A stretch of DNA of 64,000 nucleotides from Agelas oroides. Its lineage: Eukaryota; Porifera; Demospongiae; Agelasida; Agelasidae. Below, one piece after another: positions 27,414 through 40,700 of this stretch. Under the pieces are notes generated by a model, which was not told the DNA's origin, ran no database searches, and saw only the letters and a list, made by a program, of their open reading frames with translations. The stretch's first letter is position 1; each line of letters starts with the position of its first letter. The stretch is taken from assembly GCA_949130485.1 (NCBI GenBank), contig OX422188.1, positions 9,899,443 through 9,963,442 on the forward strand. The letters are read 5' to 3'. Position numbers and translations under genes: made by a program.

Positions 27414-30400
27414 TTATTCGTCTGCGTACAGCTTGCTCAATCTCTTGCTGAAGCGATACGTTAGGCGTCCTCCAACTTGGTTCAAAATGTCTCTCTTGTA
27501 ATAATAACGCAGAGCCCTGGCAACTTTATCGTAGGTCATGCTGGGTCGGTTTCTGTGTTTTCCCCACAGGGCAGCGAAGGCCTGAGCGTCACGGAAGCGG
27601 AACAGTCCCTCCTTCTTGTTCTCCCAAGACACCATGTACTGATACTTGGGCTTCTTGATCACGCGCAGGGTAAACTCCCAGAGTTGAGCTGAAGTTGGAA
27701 TATCTGAAGGTGATAGAGAGAAGGAGCAAAGGAAGATGAGTGTAAGTGCAATCAATGTTTAACAGGGAAAACAGAATAAAACAAAAAAACAAAACAAGCA
27801 ACTGAATATAAATAAATGCATACCTTTAATATCGGAATCATCAACTTGAATTGGAGGTTTTGGGGGTTTCTTTGGGCCAGACCTCCTGCGATCTAATGTT
27901 GTGCAAATAGATAATATACACAGTTAAGACTTTAGTACAACATGTATTGTGTACTGTCTAGTTCTATGGCACATTAATTATTTGTTTGTGCTAATGGAAA
28001 ACTTAAAGAGCCAGTGTTTGTCTATTACCAACTGCAACACACCACAATGTGACATCAATCCACACCCTAATTGTTTGTGTTAGCATTAATACAAGGATGC
28101 TCAATTACATAGAAGTGATTATTCACCTTTGCTGACTTTCGTGGTTTGGTAGGGACTGCAGACTGGTGGAGTATAGTAAGTCTGTCGGCTTTCTGGGGAT
28201 TCAGGAGTGAGCGGGTAATAGTCTATTCCACCTGTGTTAATCCCTGGCTGTTCAATCATTTCTATTGGGACTTCACCTTCGTCTGGATGAAAAGCAAGTG
28301 AGTTATCCATCAAGAAGGTCTCCTGGAACGGATTCAAATGGTTTCCCCAGGTTTGGATTGGTTGTGCTAAGCTGGGGTAGTATCCAGATGGTGGCATACT
28401 ACTACACGTTGATACAGGTTTGGTGATATCGTGGCTAAATTGTGGGAGGGAGGCGCAGGAGGTCGTAAAGCAGGGCGGACTAGCGATTGGTGTGTCCTGA
28501 GGCACACTGACAAAGTTGTATTGGTTTCCAATACAAGAGGAGGCAGGACTGTGGGAGGGGGCAGGGCTGTTTGTGTAGGGGGATGAATAAGGTGAGGAGC
28601 CATAATCTGTGTGTATGTGTAGGGGGGAGACAAGCAGGCATTATGAATATTTGTTCACCAGAAGGTGGAGTTCCATTAAAGTTATATTGGGCCATACCAA
28701 ATTAATTTATGTTTCACGGATTGCTTAGGTCAGAAACATGACCCGGTAGGCAGGCAAAAAAATAAAAATAAAAATGACCAAACTTCTCATGAATTTAATT
28801 AGGTACCACTCAGCCACACAAATTTGCTCGCCATCCTCCATTCTTGCCATGTGGTGAGTACTTAGCCTCGTTTCCAGGCCTTCACGCGTTCGTCGCTTGC
28901 AGTACGAAGAACGCTTAATTGGATTAGATTGCTTACATGCAAAAAACCTACCAAACATACTTCTCTACACAACATATTACTTGATGAGTACTCAAGGAAC
29001 TGGGCTCTCAACATCAATTTGGAAAGTGTTACTCTGAATCGCTTTCAGTACTAACACTGATACTTACATTCATCACATGGTGATCCAGGGCCAGACATGT
29101 ACTGCTGCTGGGGTGCTGAAATAGGAGGTAATGCTGCCATGGGCTGTCCAAATCCTGAAAAGGGAGAATAATTAAAAACAGCTGTTAGTTGATGCACAGT
29201 TTGAAAGTTGGTATGCAACTTTGTGAAATTTGGAGGAAATAATTTTTCAGATTGAGCACATTCTTACCTTGTAAGCCATTTGTGGCTGTATAGTAGTCTA
29301 CTGGTAGTTCATTGCCATAGTTACTACCTACAGGGGGAAGGAAAGATGGAAAAACAAAAGGTAAGTATTGGGGGTGTGGTTGAAATTTCAAAAAAATAAC
29401 AGGTCCAGTGTACACAAGATGGGGGTGTGACCCTTATCAAATATTCATATTTTCCAGTGAAGCATGAATAACTAACTACAGTCAGGCTACTAACCCTCAG
29501 AGGCAAATTTCCAGGAATTGAGACAGGCTGCCCTTTGGGGTATTCATCAAATTTCCAAGAATCTAGAGTATGGCTTCTGACTATGTATACCCATCTGTAT
29601 CCTATTATACCAAGGGTGAAAGTTCAGCCAACTCAGGCAGGATGTTTAACAGGCCAAGCTGATGGCTTTTCCAAGAATTGTTTTGGTGCATTCCTGAGGT
29701 TCTTCCAAGAACTGCTTTGATAAGGCTTGACTCAGGAAATTGCTTAATAGCAATATTGCACATTCTAACAAGTTATTTGGGTTGCCAGTAGCCACAAAAT
29801 ATATATTTTATTACAACTTGTGCACCTGGTCGGCACAGTTAACCCACATTCCCCCCCCCCTTTTTTTTTCTTTTTACTTTCAAGACACATGCGCTTGGCG
29901 TCTGATCAGGCAATTATGTAAAATTGATTCCTATAAAGGTGAGTAAAGAGTCGGACAGGACAGGGCAGGGCAGGGAAGCAAATGTTAAGACTTGTGACCT
30001 AGTCCTTGGGTGTCCCCCTCTCAGGAGGTCAATTTTAGAATATCATTTTGTTTTCATCCTACACGCAAATTCCACGATAGGGCAGGGAAACAACTGTTAA
30101 GATGCGTGACTAGTCCTTGGGTGTCCCCCTTTCAGGAGGTCAATTTTAGAATGTTGGTTTGTTCGCATCCCACACCTATGACAGGACAGGGAAATAATTG
30201 TTTGTTAGGCGCGTGACTAGTCCTTGGGTGTCCCCCTCTCAGGAGGTCAATGTCATCCTACGCACAAAGTCCTATCCTACTCACATGTTGCTCAAGACAT
30301 TTTGATTTAGGTATGCATGAAGCATGTTAGGCTTGGGATCAGATAAAACCCTCAAAACCGCATGTTAATCTAAAGTCTCTCGCTAAATGCAGAAGGAATA

Positions 30401-31169
30401 AAAGGCATGAGTGGTAAACACACTCTTGGCTGACCAATTACATTTTTGAAAATAAGAAACATGAAGCGTACCATCACTTGAATAAGCAGGACTGCTAATG
30501 GGAGTCAGAAACAGTTCTTCATCCTGTAAAAGACAAAAAGAAAATGAGGGTTGATAGTTATGCCATTGTAATAGCAACCACAAAATTCAACGTTTCAAAC
30601 TCATTTATGTGAAGCTAAAGCATTGAAATTACAAGAAGAAAGCTAAGGATGCCAATAAGCCAGTTCCCAGTCTCCATCTCACCCAGGAGGTTAAAGATAA
30701 TAATCCACCTAGTCAAAATACCAATGTAACATGCTTTGATGCCCTAAAAAATCAATGTACAGTAGCCAAAAAATTTGTAATGTTTCAGCACACTATATAA
30801 CAGCAAATATCGTCAGTGGTATAAGTGAGGTGTTAAAAAAAGTCTAGTTACTTCAGTTATACCACTGGTGACGACTGATGTATATATAGTGTCATAACGT
30901 TTGGTTGAATCGTATACGTTGAAGTACTGTTAGCATCCCTAGCCACACAGTTCTAGACAAAAATATATCCTAGTAATTGCATTGCAACTGAAAACATTTT
31001 ATTGAGCAGTTGCAAAAAGGGGAGAGGGAGATGAAACGTTTACCTGTCTTGTTTCTGTCACTTGTCCTAGCGACGCCATTGCAGGTTGCATCATGGCAGC
31101 AACAAACTGTTTTCTCTCTTCATTCAGGATGAGTTGAGGAGGATCTGCTGGGCTAGTGTGTCCACTCAT
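27414..31169 (-). CDS. ETS-domain transcription factor, ELF/ESE-like
   Basis: Coding exons 31169-31044, 30523-30472, 29327-29268, 29154-29068, 28606-28127, 27892-27824 and 27703-27414 give 387 aa with consistent phases. The C-terminal ETS domain (about residues 297-381) contains LWEF, WGKHRNRPSMTYDKVARALR and YYYKRDILNQVGG. The two recognition-helix arginines of RALRYYY are present. WGK, SMTY and YYKR resemble ELF/ESE members more than GABPA or PEA3. The N-terminal 290 residues are Ser/Pro/Tyr/Gln-rich, like an activation domain, and I see no Pointed domain. RRRSGPKKPPKP before the ETS domain is a likely nuclear signal. The ATG at 31169 follows an acceptor-preceded, mostly untranslated exon start. 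Introns are 145-690 bp. Confidence 0.92.
29960..30285. repeat. Tandem triplication (about 110 bp) in an ETS intron
   Basis: Three imperfect copies contain cttgggtgtccccctctcag followed by gaggtcaattttagaat and a cagggaa leader. They lie between ETS exons 30523-30472 and 29327-29268. Confidence 0.85.
30791..30891. mobile_element. Foldback/MITE-like hairpin
   Basis: The outer ends cactatata and tatatatagtg are inverted, and the inner arms cgtcagtggtataa and ttataccactggtgacg are inverted as well, so the segment forms a hairpin of about 100 bp. Confidence 0.7.
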
Positions 31170-32086
31170 ATCGACTTCAAGAAGCAAAGAAATCGGATCT
31201 GAAATTAGGAAGAAAAAAAGAAACTCCCAGTCATACATTTGCTTAGTTGTTTAAGTACATTTCATCCAGGATATTTCCTTATTGCCAAGATTTCTCTGCA
31301 TGTATCATTGTGTCAAAAATTATCCCAAGCTCATTATCACCTGAAAACGTTTTCTGGTGATGGAACCCAATGTGCCAGCTTTGATGTGTACTTAGTGAAT
31401 GGCACTACAGCTCAATGCGCGCTAGCTGCCGCATATGCTTGGCGTAGTTTCTTCACTGACGGTCCTAAGACTTACTTGTCAAGTTAGGAAAAAGCTTTAA
31501 TCTTGGATTTTACTTTAAACGTGGCAACTGAACACTTAACCATTGCACACCTTGCAAGAAAATATTTGCTCCAGGGCAAACGAGTTGTGCAGCTCTCGTT
31601 AAATACAAACTTCGGGTTGTAACGCCACATTTATAATGTACAATAATCATTGAATTTGGCACGACCGACGCGCGTGTGAGAAGGCCCGCAGTAGTAGCTC
31701 TTGTGTGCACTTACTTCACTCCTGCGTGGGCGCTAGCAGCTTCTGTACCGGGTACATGCACTGATGTCACAGAACAGTGTAGATAAGTGGCCTCCAGGGA
31801 AACTTTGGATTTCGCCAAAAGCTCGCTCTTCTCACGAACTAAAGATTTCCCAGAAGCGACTAGTTATATTTAAGTGCCCTTCCTAGAAAGTACACATGAA
31901 TAATCGTAGGCGAGCCTTCTCGGAATCCATGAAAGGCTTCCCCACTACTCACAACACGTGGTTTCTTGGAAAAAATACCGGAGGTGTCTCCCGGGCAACT
32001 GGTCAACCTGATACTACAACAATGACCAACCTCGTTCCCAGGATCCTTCTGGGAACAGGACTACTACACCAAAGGGTATCGCGTGA

Positions 32087-32144
32087 TAGCCTCGTTCCCA
32101 GGCCATCTATCACAGCTGTGATAGAAGGCCTGGGAACGAGGCTA
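32087..32144. mobile_element. Perfect foldback element, 58 bp, TAGCCTCGTTCCCAGGC family
   Basis: tagcctcgttcccaggcc is followed by tctatcacagctgtgataga and then the exact inverse ending gaggcta. The whole element is an almost perfect palindrome. Confidence 0.9.
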
Positions 32145-32310
32145 GTCGCGTGATGCCGCAACCGTCAGCGGGGCGGGCAATTGTGCAAGAAATGTCTGCA
32201 GAAAGCTGTGCGTTCAGATTATGCTGCAGGTATAAACTATATTTATGATGAGTGCATCAGTGCATGCTCTATAATGAATGAATGAATTAATGAATAAATG
32301 AATGGTTAGA

Positions 32311-32702
32311 GTGACACGCAGAATGCCTGGTCTGATGGTCACTCAAAACGAGTACAAAATAATTTGTGTGAACAGTGCTAGTTTTATTCAGTAACACTAA
32401 GAATATATTACAATCTACATATTCCAATTGTTCATCTGAAGTAGATGATACTTTTAACTCCTTTACTCTTGATGAAATTTTTCAAGAGCTGGACAAAACC
32501 TCAACACACAACAAACTACAGTCTAATTTCATCTGAAGTATAATACTTTTATCTCTCTCATGTCTGACTAAACCTAAGTATAATTATTCTTAGTGCTACT
32601 TAAAATAATAGGTACACATCTGTATAACTTGTGAAATCAACTGTAATTGGTTTAGTAATTCAGAGGCTTAACTTAGATCAGTCCGGGCATTCTGTGTGTG
32701 AC
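32311..32702. mobile_element. Non-autonomous TIR element, about 390 bp
   Basis: The left end gtgacacgcagaatgcctgg and the right end ccgggcattctgtgtgtgac are inverted with two mismatches. The inside is AT-rich and noncoding. The flanks do not show a clear target duplication by eye. Confidence 0.7.
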
Positions 32703-33486
32703 TCAAATTACTTTGCATGGCAGCATTAAACGTTCAAGAGCTGGGTAAAGCATAGAAAGTGAAACTCACTTTCAACTATGTCCTATGTACATTAATAATG
32801 ATGCTGCAATGCAAAGTAATTACAAAGCCAATGTGCTGTATGTGTTGATGTGACATTTAGTCACTAACTGCAGACTCATACCTGCAGCTTTTTGCTTTCA
32901 GTTGGGTCCGTGCTCCATTTAATATGGACAAGCTCTCAATAATAATGCCACCTCAAAGAGAATTTCATGAAAGCTGCTATAATCAGTATAGGTCATCCAT
33001 GTATCCAGGACTAAAAAAGAAAGGTGCAATCAGTGTATGCCTCAGCATAAACCTGTACGTACTCCAAGACATGCACAGATCCTACAGTTTGTAGATAGAT
33101 GCTTTTCACTGGAAATGTCTCATCCAGTGGCTATAGTCTCCCTGAGAGTCCTGCAAAATGCAGGAGGTCACTGTTTGCCAGTTGGTATGTGCAGGCTTAG
33201 CCAGACATGAGTTTTACATAGTGTAAATTAATACTCTTGGGCAGAAGCCTATATATCCACTATAGTTAGTTAACACTGTTGGGTCTGGGGTATACTGGTT
33301 ACATGTTTTACCACTTAGCACCACTTTCCCACACTTAATTGTTGGTGAATAGTTCACTTACCACAATTATTAACACTCCATAGACAGAAGCCTTATCCAC
33401 CTGTTAACACTTTTAATATATGACCCATTAAGGGTTCCTTGAGCAGCACTTCCCATGCTTGTTGATGAGAGAGTAGGTGCATCATT

Positions 33487-33524
33487 AGCCTCGTACCCAG
33501 GACACACGGACTGGGTACGAGGCC
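33487..33524. mobile_element. Minimal foldback, TAGCCTCGTACCCAGG family
   Basis: tagcctcgtacccagg is followed by six bases and its inverse ctgggtacgaggcc. This is the shortest form of the element, almost two bare ends. Confidence 0.8.
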
Positions 33525-33849
33525 AATGTAACTCGATTATGTATTATTATAATTATATGTTGTGTGGGTCCTGCATCTGAGACATACGATGGGGAGTTTG
33601 TAGAGCTATAGGGAGTACTTTCAGTACTTGTCTTCCAAGAATCAATGTACTGTCACTGCTTTTTTACACATGGGACTACCAGTATTGTCTTTATACATAC
33701 ACTAGAGGAAATAACTGTGATGTCACCATATATAATGGGGGATAGCAAGGGACTATAGATGATGGTATTAGAGTAGATACTTTCCATGGAATGGTGACAT
33801 TGATGTTGCTCATTGTTTACAACTGGCTGCTGAGTAAATAAACTGGCAG

Positions 33850-34165
33850 ACAGTGGCAATGAGGCTGTTATGAGCTATTTTGCTATTAGCATGACAATTC
33901 ACATACATTGGTTTCTCCATTTGATAAATCGAAAGTTTCATTCCCACTGTGTTCTATTACAACAGCGTGGTATAGGTTGGGCATTTGGTGGCAGTGAGGT
34001 TGCAGGCAGGTATGAACTAATTTGCTATCAGTGTACAATGCACATGCTTCTCCATTGAATTTCATTCCCACAATGTTTTATTACAACATTGATTGTGTTT
34101 AATCATGCACAATCACTGGCCACTCCATCAATTTCCACAAACTTAAGAATGCCCAACCTATACCA
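33850..34165. repeat. Local duplication with inverted fragment
   Basis: Two direct copies contain ttctccatt(t)ga followed by ttcattcccac and ttattacaac about 140 bp apart. The phrase gtggtataggttgggc (33967) reappears inverted as gcccaacctataccac (34148). Confidence 0.7.
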
Positions 34166-34260
34166 CAGTGTAATGAACATTTAGGTATACTGTGCTCCGT
34201 TTTACTATTATACTTAAATCACTGTTTGTACTATTTGATGGGTGGCGTGTGACTAAGTAT

Positions 34261-34505
34261 CATTTATACCACATTACATCACTTTCTAAGTATTTCTGAA
34301 CAGCGGTCATATACTCCTATTATGTAAAAATAGTAAATAATAGTTTGTACAAAACTTGCATGTTGTACCAGAATGTTGTACCAGAATAGTTTACACAAAA
34401 TGGAATTATATTGTTTACTGTCTCAATGCGGTATAAATTGGATACACTACCTATACTCGGAGTATAAACGCAATATACTCCGAGTATAGGTAGTATATCC
34501 AATAC
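34261..34505. mobile_element. MITE-like element copy 2 (palindromic end)
   Basis: Partner of 21085-21290. Its right end is a strong palindrome around ctacctatactcggagtata / tatactccgagtataggtag. Confidence 0.75.
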
Positions 34506-34782
34506 TTAAAGCTAACCCTAGGTTTGCTCATAAGTAGCAAAGATGACAATTTTTGTTAAAGAGTCCAGTTTTTTTGCCTCACATTGTAACTATTACTTAG
34601 TTAACCTGCATAAGGGATTGGCTAGAAGAAGTCATATGGCATTAAAAATGTAAAAGGTGTCAGGATTGCAATGGAACTAGCTATGCATGCACTGTCCATA
34701 AAGTATCCAAAAAACACTATAAAGATAATAAGCAACAATATTTTCATAAACTACTAGTCCTATAAATGTTCTCAGCATATCT

Positions 34783-37700
34783 CTACTGGTCTTTCTTCGA
34801 TTCTGTTTCATGTAGCTGTGAAGAGAATCCGTTTTCAGAAGGTTTTGAGCTGGGAATGTTCCCATTTGCTTCTTTTTCTTCTACCTTAGCTCCCTGAAAG
34901 CTTGTGCCCCCCCTCTCTCTGGCCAGTTTCTTTGCCCTGGCCCTGCCTTTCTTGATGTAAGCATGGATGTAGAAGTTGGTGAAGAGGACAATGAAAGAGA
35001 TGGAGTAGCCTATTAGAGTGTATTGCATCCACTTGGAGAAGTTGCAATCGATGTAGAGAGCATATGCAGCGTGGATGATGCATAGAGAGAACTGCAGCTG
35101 TGTAGAGAGAGGGAAACCTCAGTTGTGTGGTGTCACATGACAACATTGAATCATGCACAATCAACACTTGAAAAAGCTCTATTCATAAAAATGGTGAAAC
35201 TGCCAGTGTTTTTCAGTCTGTGTAGTAATAGAAAGCTCATATAGAGTGACTGCATGTACCAGACAAGGCCCAATTAGGCTGGTCCTGCGTCTGGTGCATG
35301 CAGTCAGTGATCCAGTTAAAGCCTGCTCTGGGGAACTCACAAAAGCAATATCCACTTTTGTAACAGAATTAGTCATAGTCTTTAGCTCAAAAGAAGGGCT
35401 GTTTGGAATTTAAACTGTTCATAGAAAGTGAGTGGAGGTTGTATTTGCTGTCCATTGAGCAAAAGTGTTGCACTATTATAGTAATGTAGTGACTTGTCAC
35501 AATACTGTGCAAGTAAATGTGCACTGAGTATAAAGCTGCTTCTATCCTTGTCCACTTGGCATTCTGTCATGATAAGATCCTTTGAGGTCTGTTACTGCAC
35601 TTTGCGAAATTTGCAAGAATTCTTTGGCAACGACAGTGTAATATTAAGCCAGAATCAGTGTATTTTGCCTGTATACTGTGTCATGGGCCAAAAATTTTTG
35701 TGAAGTTACTAATGATTGAGGGAAAGGGAAATGGCTGGTTTTAAAATTATTTTTATAGTTCCATTTCCATGTGTAGCTACAAACAAAAATGCCTCATACA
35801 GCAGATCATATTATTTAGGGGCTCAGCTGGTCATAAAGACAAGTTTGTTGCTAGTGATACTACAAGCAACAAAAGGTGGAGGCCTGGGTACAACGCTGAC
35901 GGTACTGCATGCTAGGGTGGAGGCCTGGGTACAACACTGACGGTACTGCATGCTAGGGTACTGCTAGCTGCAGGAAACAGTGGCTGAGCAACGGGGAGAA
36001 ACCAGAAACCATTAAAGTCTTGATCGGCAATGAGCTCAAATGCTTAACACCAAGCCACTTCCTGAATACACTTCCTGTCACAGAAGTTGTTTGGTTCTAC
36101 AAATGATACATTCACTGGAACACATACATTATTGCAATAATACTGAAGATTATGTATGCCATTCACTTCCTGATCCACTTCCTGCTACAGGAAATATTAA
36201 CACTGGCTACAAGAAACACTCAGTTGGTTAGTATCATGGATATTACTCGCCTTGTTCCCAGGCCCCACCCAGCTTTCTGTCGCTTGCAGCACGAAAAACT
36301 CTGTTTTAAATTTGTTTGTGCATGGGGAGAGCCTGGGAACAAGGCTAGGCATGAGTTTTTTATTGCACAAGTATGCACATGCACTTCTACAAGCTTAAAG
36401 GCAAGTAAGTTGACTGACTACTGCAAAATTTCTGCATTAATCACTAGTTATCTTGACCGACTCTTGAATGATTTCAACTTAGTGAGGCAAATCCCACACA
36501 CAAGCTCATCCTTTATTGCATTCCAAGATTAACTATTATCAGTTAATAACTTCCATATATGGAAACATTCTAAAATGCATATGGTTAAATAGAGCATTAG
36601 CCAAATATGGAGTATTTGCACAGTGTGATTAAATGTGGTTACCTGTTGAATATTGAGCATGCAGAGATGTGTCTAATGTGCATGTTTATGAGTGCTCTAT
36701 TGTGCAGTTGAGCAGGAGGGTAGGATGAGTTTTCTCTGGCTGCTAACCACACATGCAAATTATGTGGTACTTTAACACATCTGGTGTAAGTATTTCAGAG
36801 CCTTCCACCTAGCCTTGTTCTCATGCCTCCACAGCAGCATTCCTCAGCAGTAATCGTCAGTACAAAGTTACCTCCATAGCTGGAAATAAAATCCAATGCC
36901 CACTTTTTAATTGCTGTTTTATACTGCATGTGCAAATTGGTTGGGAGTCTGGGAACCAGGCTGGTTGTCTGTCTGGGAACGAGGCTGGTTGTCAGTCTGG
37001 GAACGAGGCTGGTTGCCAGCCATTTAGGTCAAGTGACTGCAACATAGATGTGAGACTCAACTCAGATATACAGTGAAATCTGTCAGTAATGGTCGTCATC
37101 ATGGGACCAGCATTGTGGGGGCCTTTATAAACAGGCATTTGCTTTATATTCAGGCCACATTGCACAAGATTAGTACAACTGGGACCAAGAGTAGTGGCCA
37201 TAATAGAGTGGTATATAGCTGCCTTTAGCAGTGATCACTGTTGACAGGTTTTGCAGTATTGCTTTCCAGCCAGCCAAACCCTCTGAAAAAATCTTAGCCA
37301 GTTCTAGTCCGATACACAAATTTTAAAGCAATGGATAATACTGCAGCGACATTGTCTTCCGGTAGATTGCTGACGGGAAAAGAAAATGGCTTTGAACATC
37401 TTGCTTCAGCTGGAAATTAAAATAGGTGAAAGTGAAAGCTGGCAAATCAAATCCAGGGTTCTCGGCTCCATCAGTGATCTACAACGGAGCCACGACCACC
37501 AGACAACCACCGGCCCTGACAATCGTCTATATGCACTGCACAGATAGTATTGAATCCAAAACCAGCAGGCACTCAGGTTGAAGGAAGTTTTCATGCAACA
37601 GGTCAGTTGGTCGGTTTGTTGTTCTGCATACCGACGCTTGTGGCCACTAATATGACCTTCTGAGATAAGAAAACTGCTATGTAGCGGATATGACCACACA

Positions 37701-40700
37701 ACATGGGCACTTGTACAACCGAGATGAAGAAATGCGTTTCCGCAAGACATGCAGCTGTACTCTGCGGTGTGCGTGTGTGGTGCCACTGGTTCCTTTCCTA
37801 CATTCCTTCCCAGAATTTGAAGCTTAAACCTGATCTTGTCCCTGTGAAAATGTACTTGTGAAGCTTCTGTAGTCCTCGGGAAATTATTGCATACAATCAG
37901 CTTTGGGCAAAGGGAGGAACTGGTTTTCCTCTACTGGTAATTGGACCAACCAAACGGTGTTGTGCGGTGTGTGGTGGAGTTGTTGAGCGGTTTGTTTTCC
38001 TACATTCCTTCCAAGTAAAGCTTAAGCTGGATGCTGTGCAAATGTAGTACTTGTGAATTAGGTAACATGTGGTGCATGATAGTGGTGTGTGGTGTGTGGT
38101 GGAGTTATTGAGCGGTTTGTTTTCCTACATTCCTTCCAAGTAAAGCTTAAGCTGGATGCTGTGCAAATGTAGTACTTGTGAATTAGGTAACATGTGGTGC
38201 ATGATAGTGGTGTGTGGTGTGTGGTGGAGTTATTGAGCGGTTTGCTTTCCTACATTCCTTCCAAGAAGTAAAATGCTGTGGAAATATAGAGCTTCTGCAA
38301 TTTCAGCAAAACTAGAAGATGATTTATCAAGACGTGGAAGTTTAAGCTTGACACAGTCTTGTGCCCAGACCCTCTCGTACGTGTGAGCAGGCGCTTGACA
38401 GTCTAGGCACGAGACTAAGTTTGATGCTGTGGAAATGTAGCACTTGTGAAGTTTCTATCCTATCTCAGCAATTGTGTGTCACTACTACATTAGAAGTCAC
38501 TGTGGGCTATGTGTGTGTGAGTATCATTTCATGCACACATGCAACGATTCAGCCACTGAACGGGATCTTAAAATTGACATAATATTTAACTACATGTACA
38601 TGTCTGGCAGACATCTCCATGACATGGCAGATGTCTCCATGACAACATGGCAGACATCTCCATAACAACATGGCAGACATCTCCATGGCAACATAGCAAT
38701 GTCTCCATGACAATGTATTAGACACCTCTGTGACAACATGGCAGACATCTCTCATGACAGACATCTCCATGACAACAATCTGACCCAGACTGTATAATAA
38801 CATTGTAAAACCCTGAAGTCACTCAGACCAGAGCTGGTTTCTCTCTAATATTAATTGGACTAATTAACATAATACTGAACCGCTTTCTTTCCTACATTCC
38901 TTCCAAGAAGTGGAAGCTTGATCCTGTGGAAATGTAGTACTCAGACTGACATAACATGGTGCGTGCATGTGTGGTTTGGTGTGTGGTGTTGAGCGGTTTG
39001 CTTTCCTACATTCCTTCCAAGAAGTAGAAAAGTTAAGCTGGATGCCAAATGCAGTACTTGTGTAGCTTCTGTATATAACATGGTGCGTGCATGTGTGGTT
39101 TGGTGTGTGGTGTTGAGCGGTTTGCTTTCCTACATTCCTTCCAAGAAGTAGAAAAGTTAAGCTGGATGCCAAATGCAGTACTTGTGTAGCTTCTGTATAT
39201 ACTTGTGTAGCACGTGCTGCTATATTAATTGGTTACCACCGTGGGGCAGTCGTGAGCAGTATCTCAAACACAGTGTTGCTGTGATCTGGTGAAACCACGG
39301 CTAGCCAAACAGTGCTGCTGTGATCTGGTGAAACCACGGCTCCCCCCCTCCTCCTTGTGTACCTCTTCCTCTCCCCCCCTCCCCCTTGTGTACCTCTTCC
39401 TCTCCTCCCTCCCTCCCCCTTGTGTCCCTCTTCCTCTCCTCCCCCTCCCCCTTGTGTACCTCTTCCTCTCCTCCCTCCCTCCCCCTTGTGTCCCTCTTCC
39501 TCTCCTCCCCCCCTCCTCCTTGTGTACCTCTTCTTCTCCTCCCCCCCTCCTCCTTGTGTCCCTCTTCCTCTCCTCCTTCCCTCCCCCTTGTGTCCCTCTT
39601 CCTCTCCTCCCTCCCTCCCCCTCTAATGCAGGGAACCTTTAAAAAGAGACCATTTTTTTTGTTGGTTTAATTTAATTTAATATTTATGGAGCATGCCTCA
39701 AATACCTGAAGCATTATTTATTCCACCTTCCCCACCCCCCTCCTCCTCTCTCCCTCCTCCTCTCTCCCTCCTCCTCTCTCCCTCCTCCTCTCTCCCCCTC
39801 CTCCCCCCCCTCCTCCCCCCCCCTCCACCTCCCCCTCCCCCCCTCTCATTTGGAAGGAGCAGGAGGAGTTTAAGGACAATTCCTCCACTTACCACACAAA
39901 GATGTCATCCACCTTCACAAAGGAGGGGGGGGGGGGGGGGGCGGAGGGGAGATCAATACCACAATTCCCCAACTGACCAAGCGAAGCCTATTACTAAAAG
40001 ACAATAAAACTATAAATACCTGAAGCATGGATAAAAAGAGATCCTTTTAGAAGTGGAGTAGAAGTATGTACACATCACAAGAGCGCGTAAAGAACGGACT
40101 ATGGGCTTCTATTGGAGTTGCACACTCTTGCTAAAGCCAACTGTTCTTATGCAATCAAGACTCCAATTATTTTAAACATCCAACCACTAACTCATTTCCT
40201 CAATTCCATTTGCATTTTTTCTGGGAAAATTACGCTTCATTTATTTGAGTCTTGATTATGGAATGTTGGATTCACTCCGCCCCACTCTTCTGCCATTTGC
40301 CTCCTCCTCCTCCTCCTCCTCCTCCTCCTCCTCCTTCTCCTTCTCCCCCTTTGCAGAGGGTGTGAAGGGGAGAAGGGGGAGGATGGATGGAGAAGAAGGA
40401 AGAGGAAAGACAGTAATGTAAATTAGAATTAGGGCAACCCTGCCACGCTCCCACTAACCATGAAGCCTGCTAAAATTCCCCTCAGGCAGTTATACACAGG
40501 ACGGCATGCTTTGAGAAAACCCACACAAAGACTCAGGCAATCATTAATTCCATTTCCTTCTTTGGGTTCTGAGAAAAGCAGACCTACAGAAGCTAGTCAG
40601 GCTTTTCCACACTTGTACAGTAACAGCTGTTTATAGTGGTCACAGTTTTCAAACAGCACCTGCGTGTAGAGGTCAACGGTTGGTGAGGCACACGGCTTCT

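Larger units (their letters stand above)
31170..34782. other. Intergenic region between ETS and the elongase
   Basis: No coding exon is recognised. The ETS 5' UTR exon and promoter probably fall in 31170-31750, where CpGs cluster (gacgcgcgtgtgag near 31670). The rest holds foldback elements (32087-32144, 33487-33524), a TIR element (32311-32702), a local duplication with an inverted piece (33850-34165) and a MITE copy (34261-34505). Confidence 0.55.

Noticed and set aside
37406..37786. 126-aa minus ORF
   Set aside because: No splice or family support and lies in an elongase intron; its start resembles no known protein.
39289..39670. Three overlapping Pro/Ser/Leu-rich ORFs
   Set aside because: All three frames are open through one C/T-rich minisatellite.
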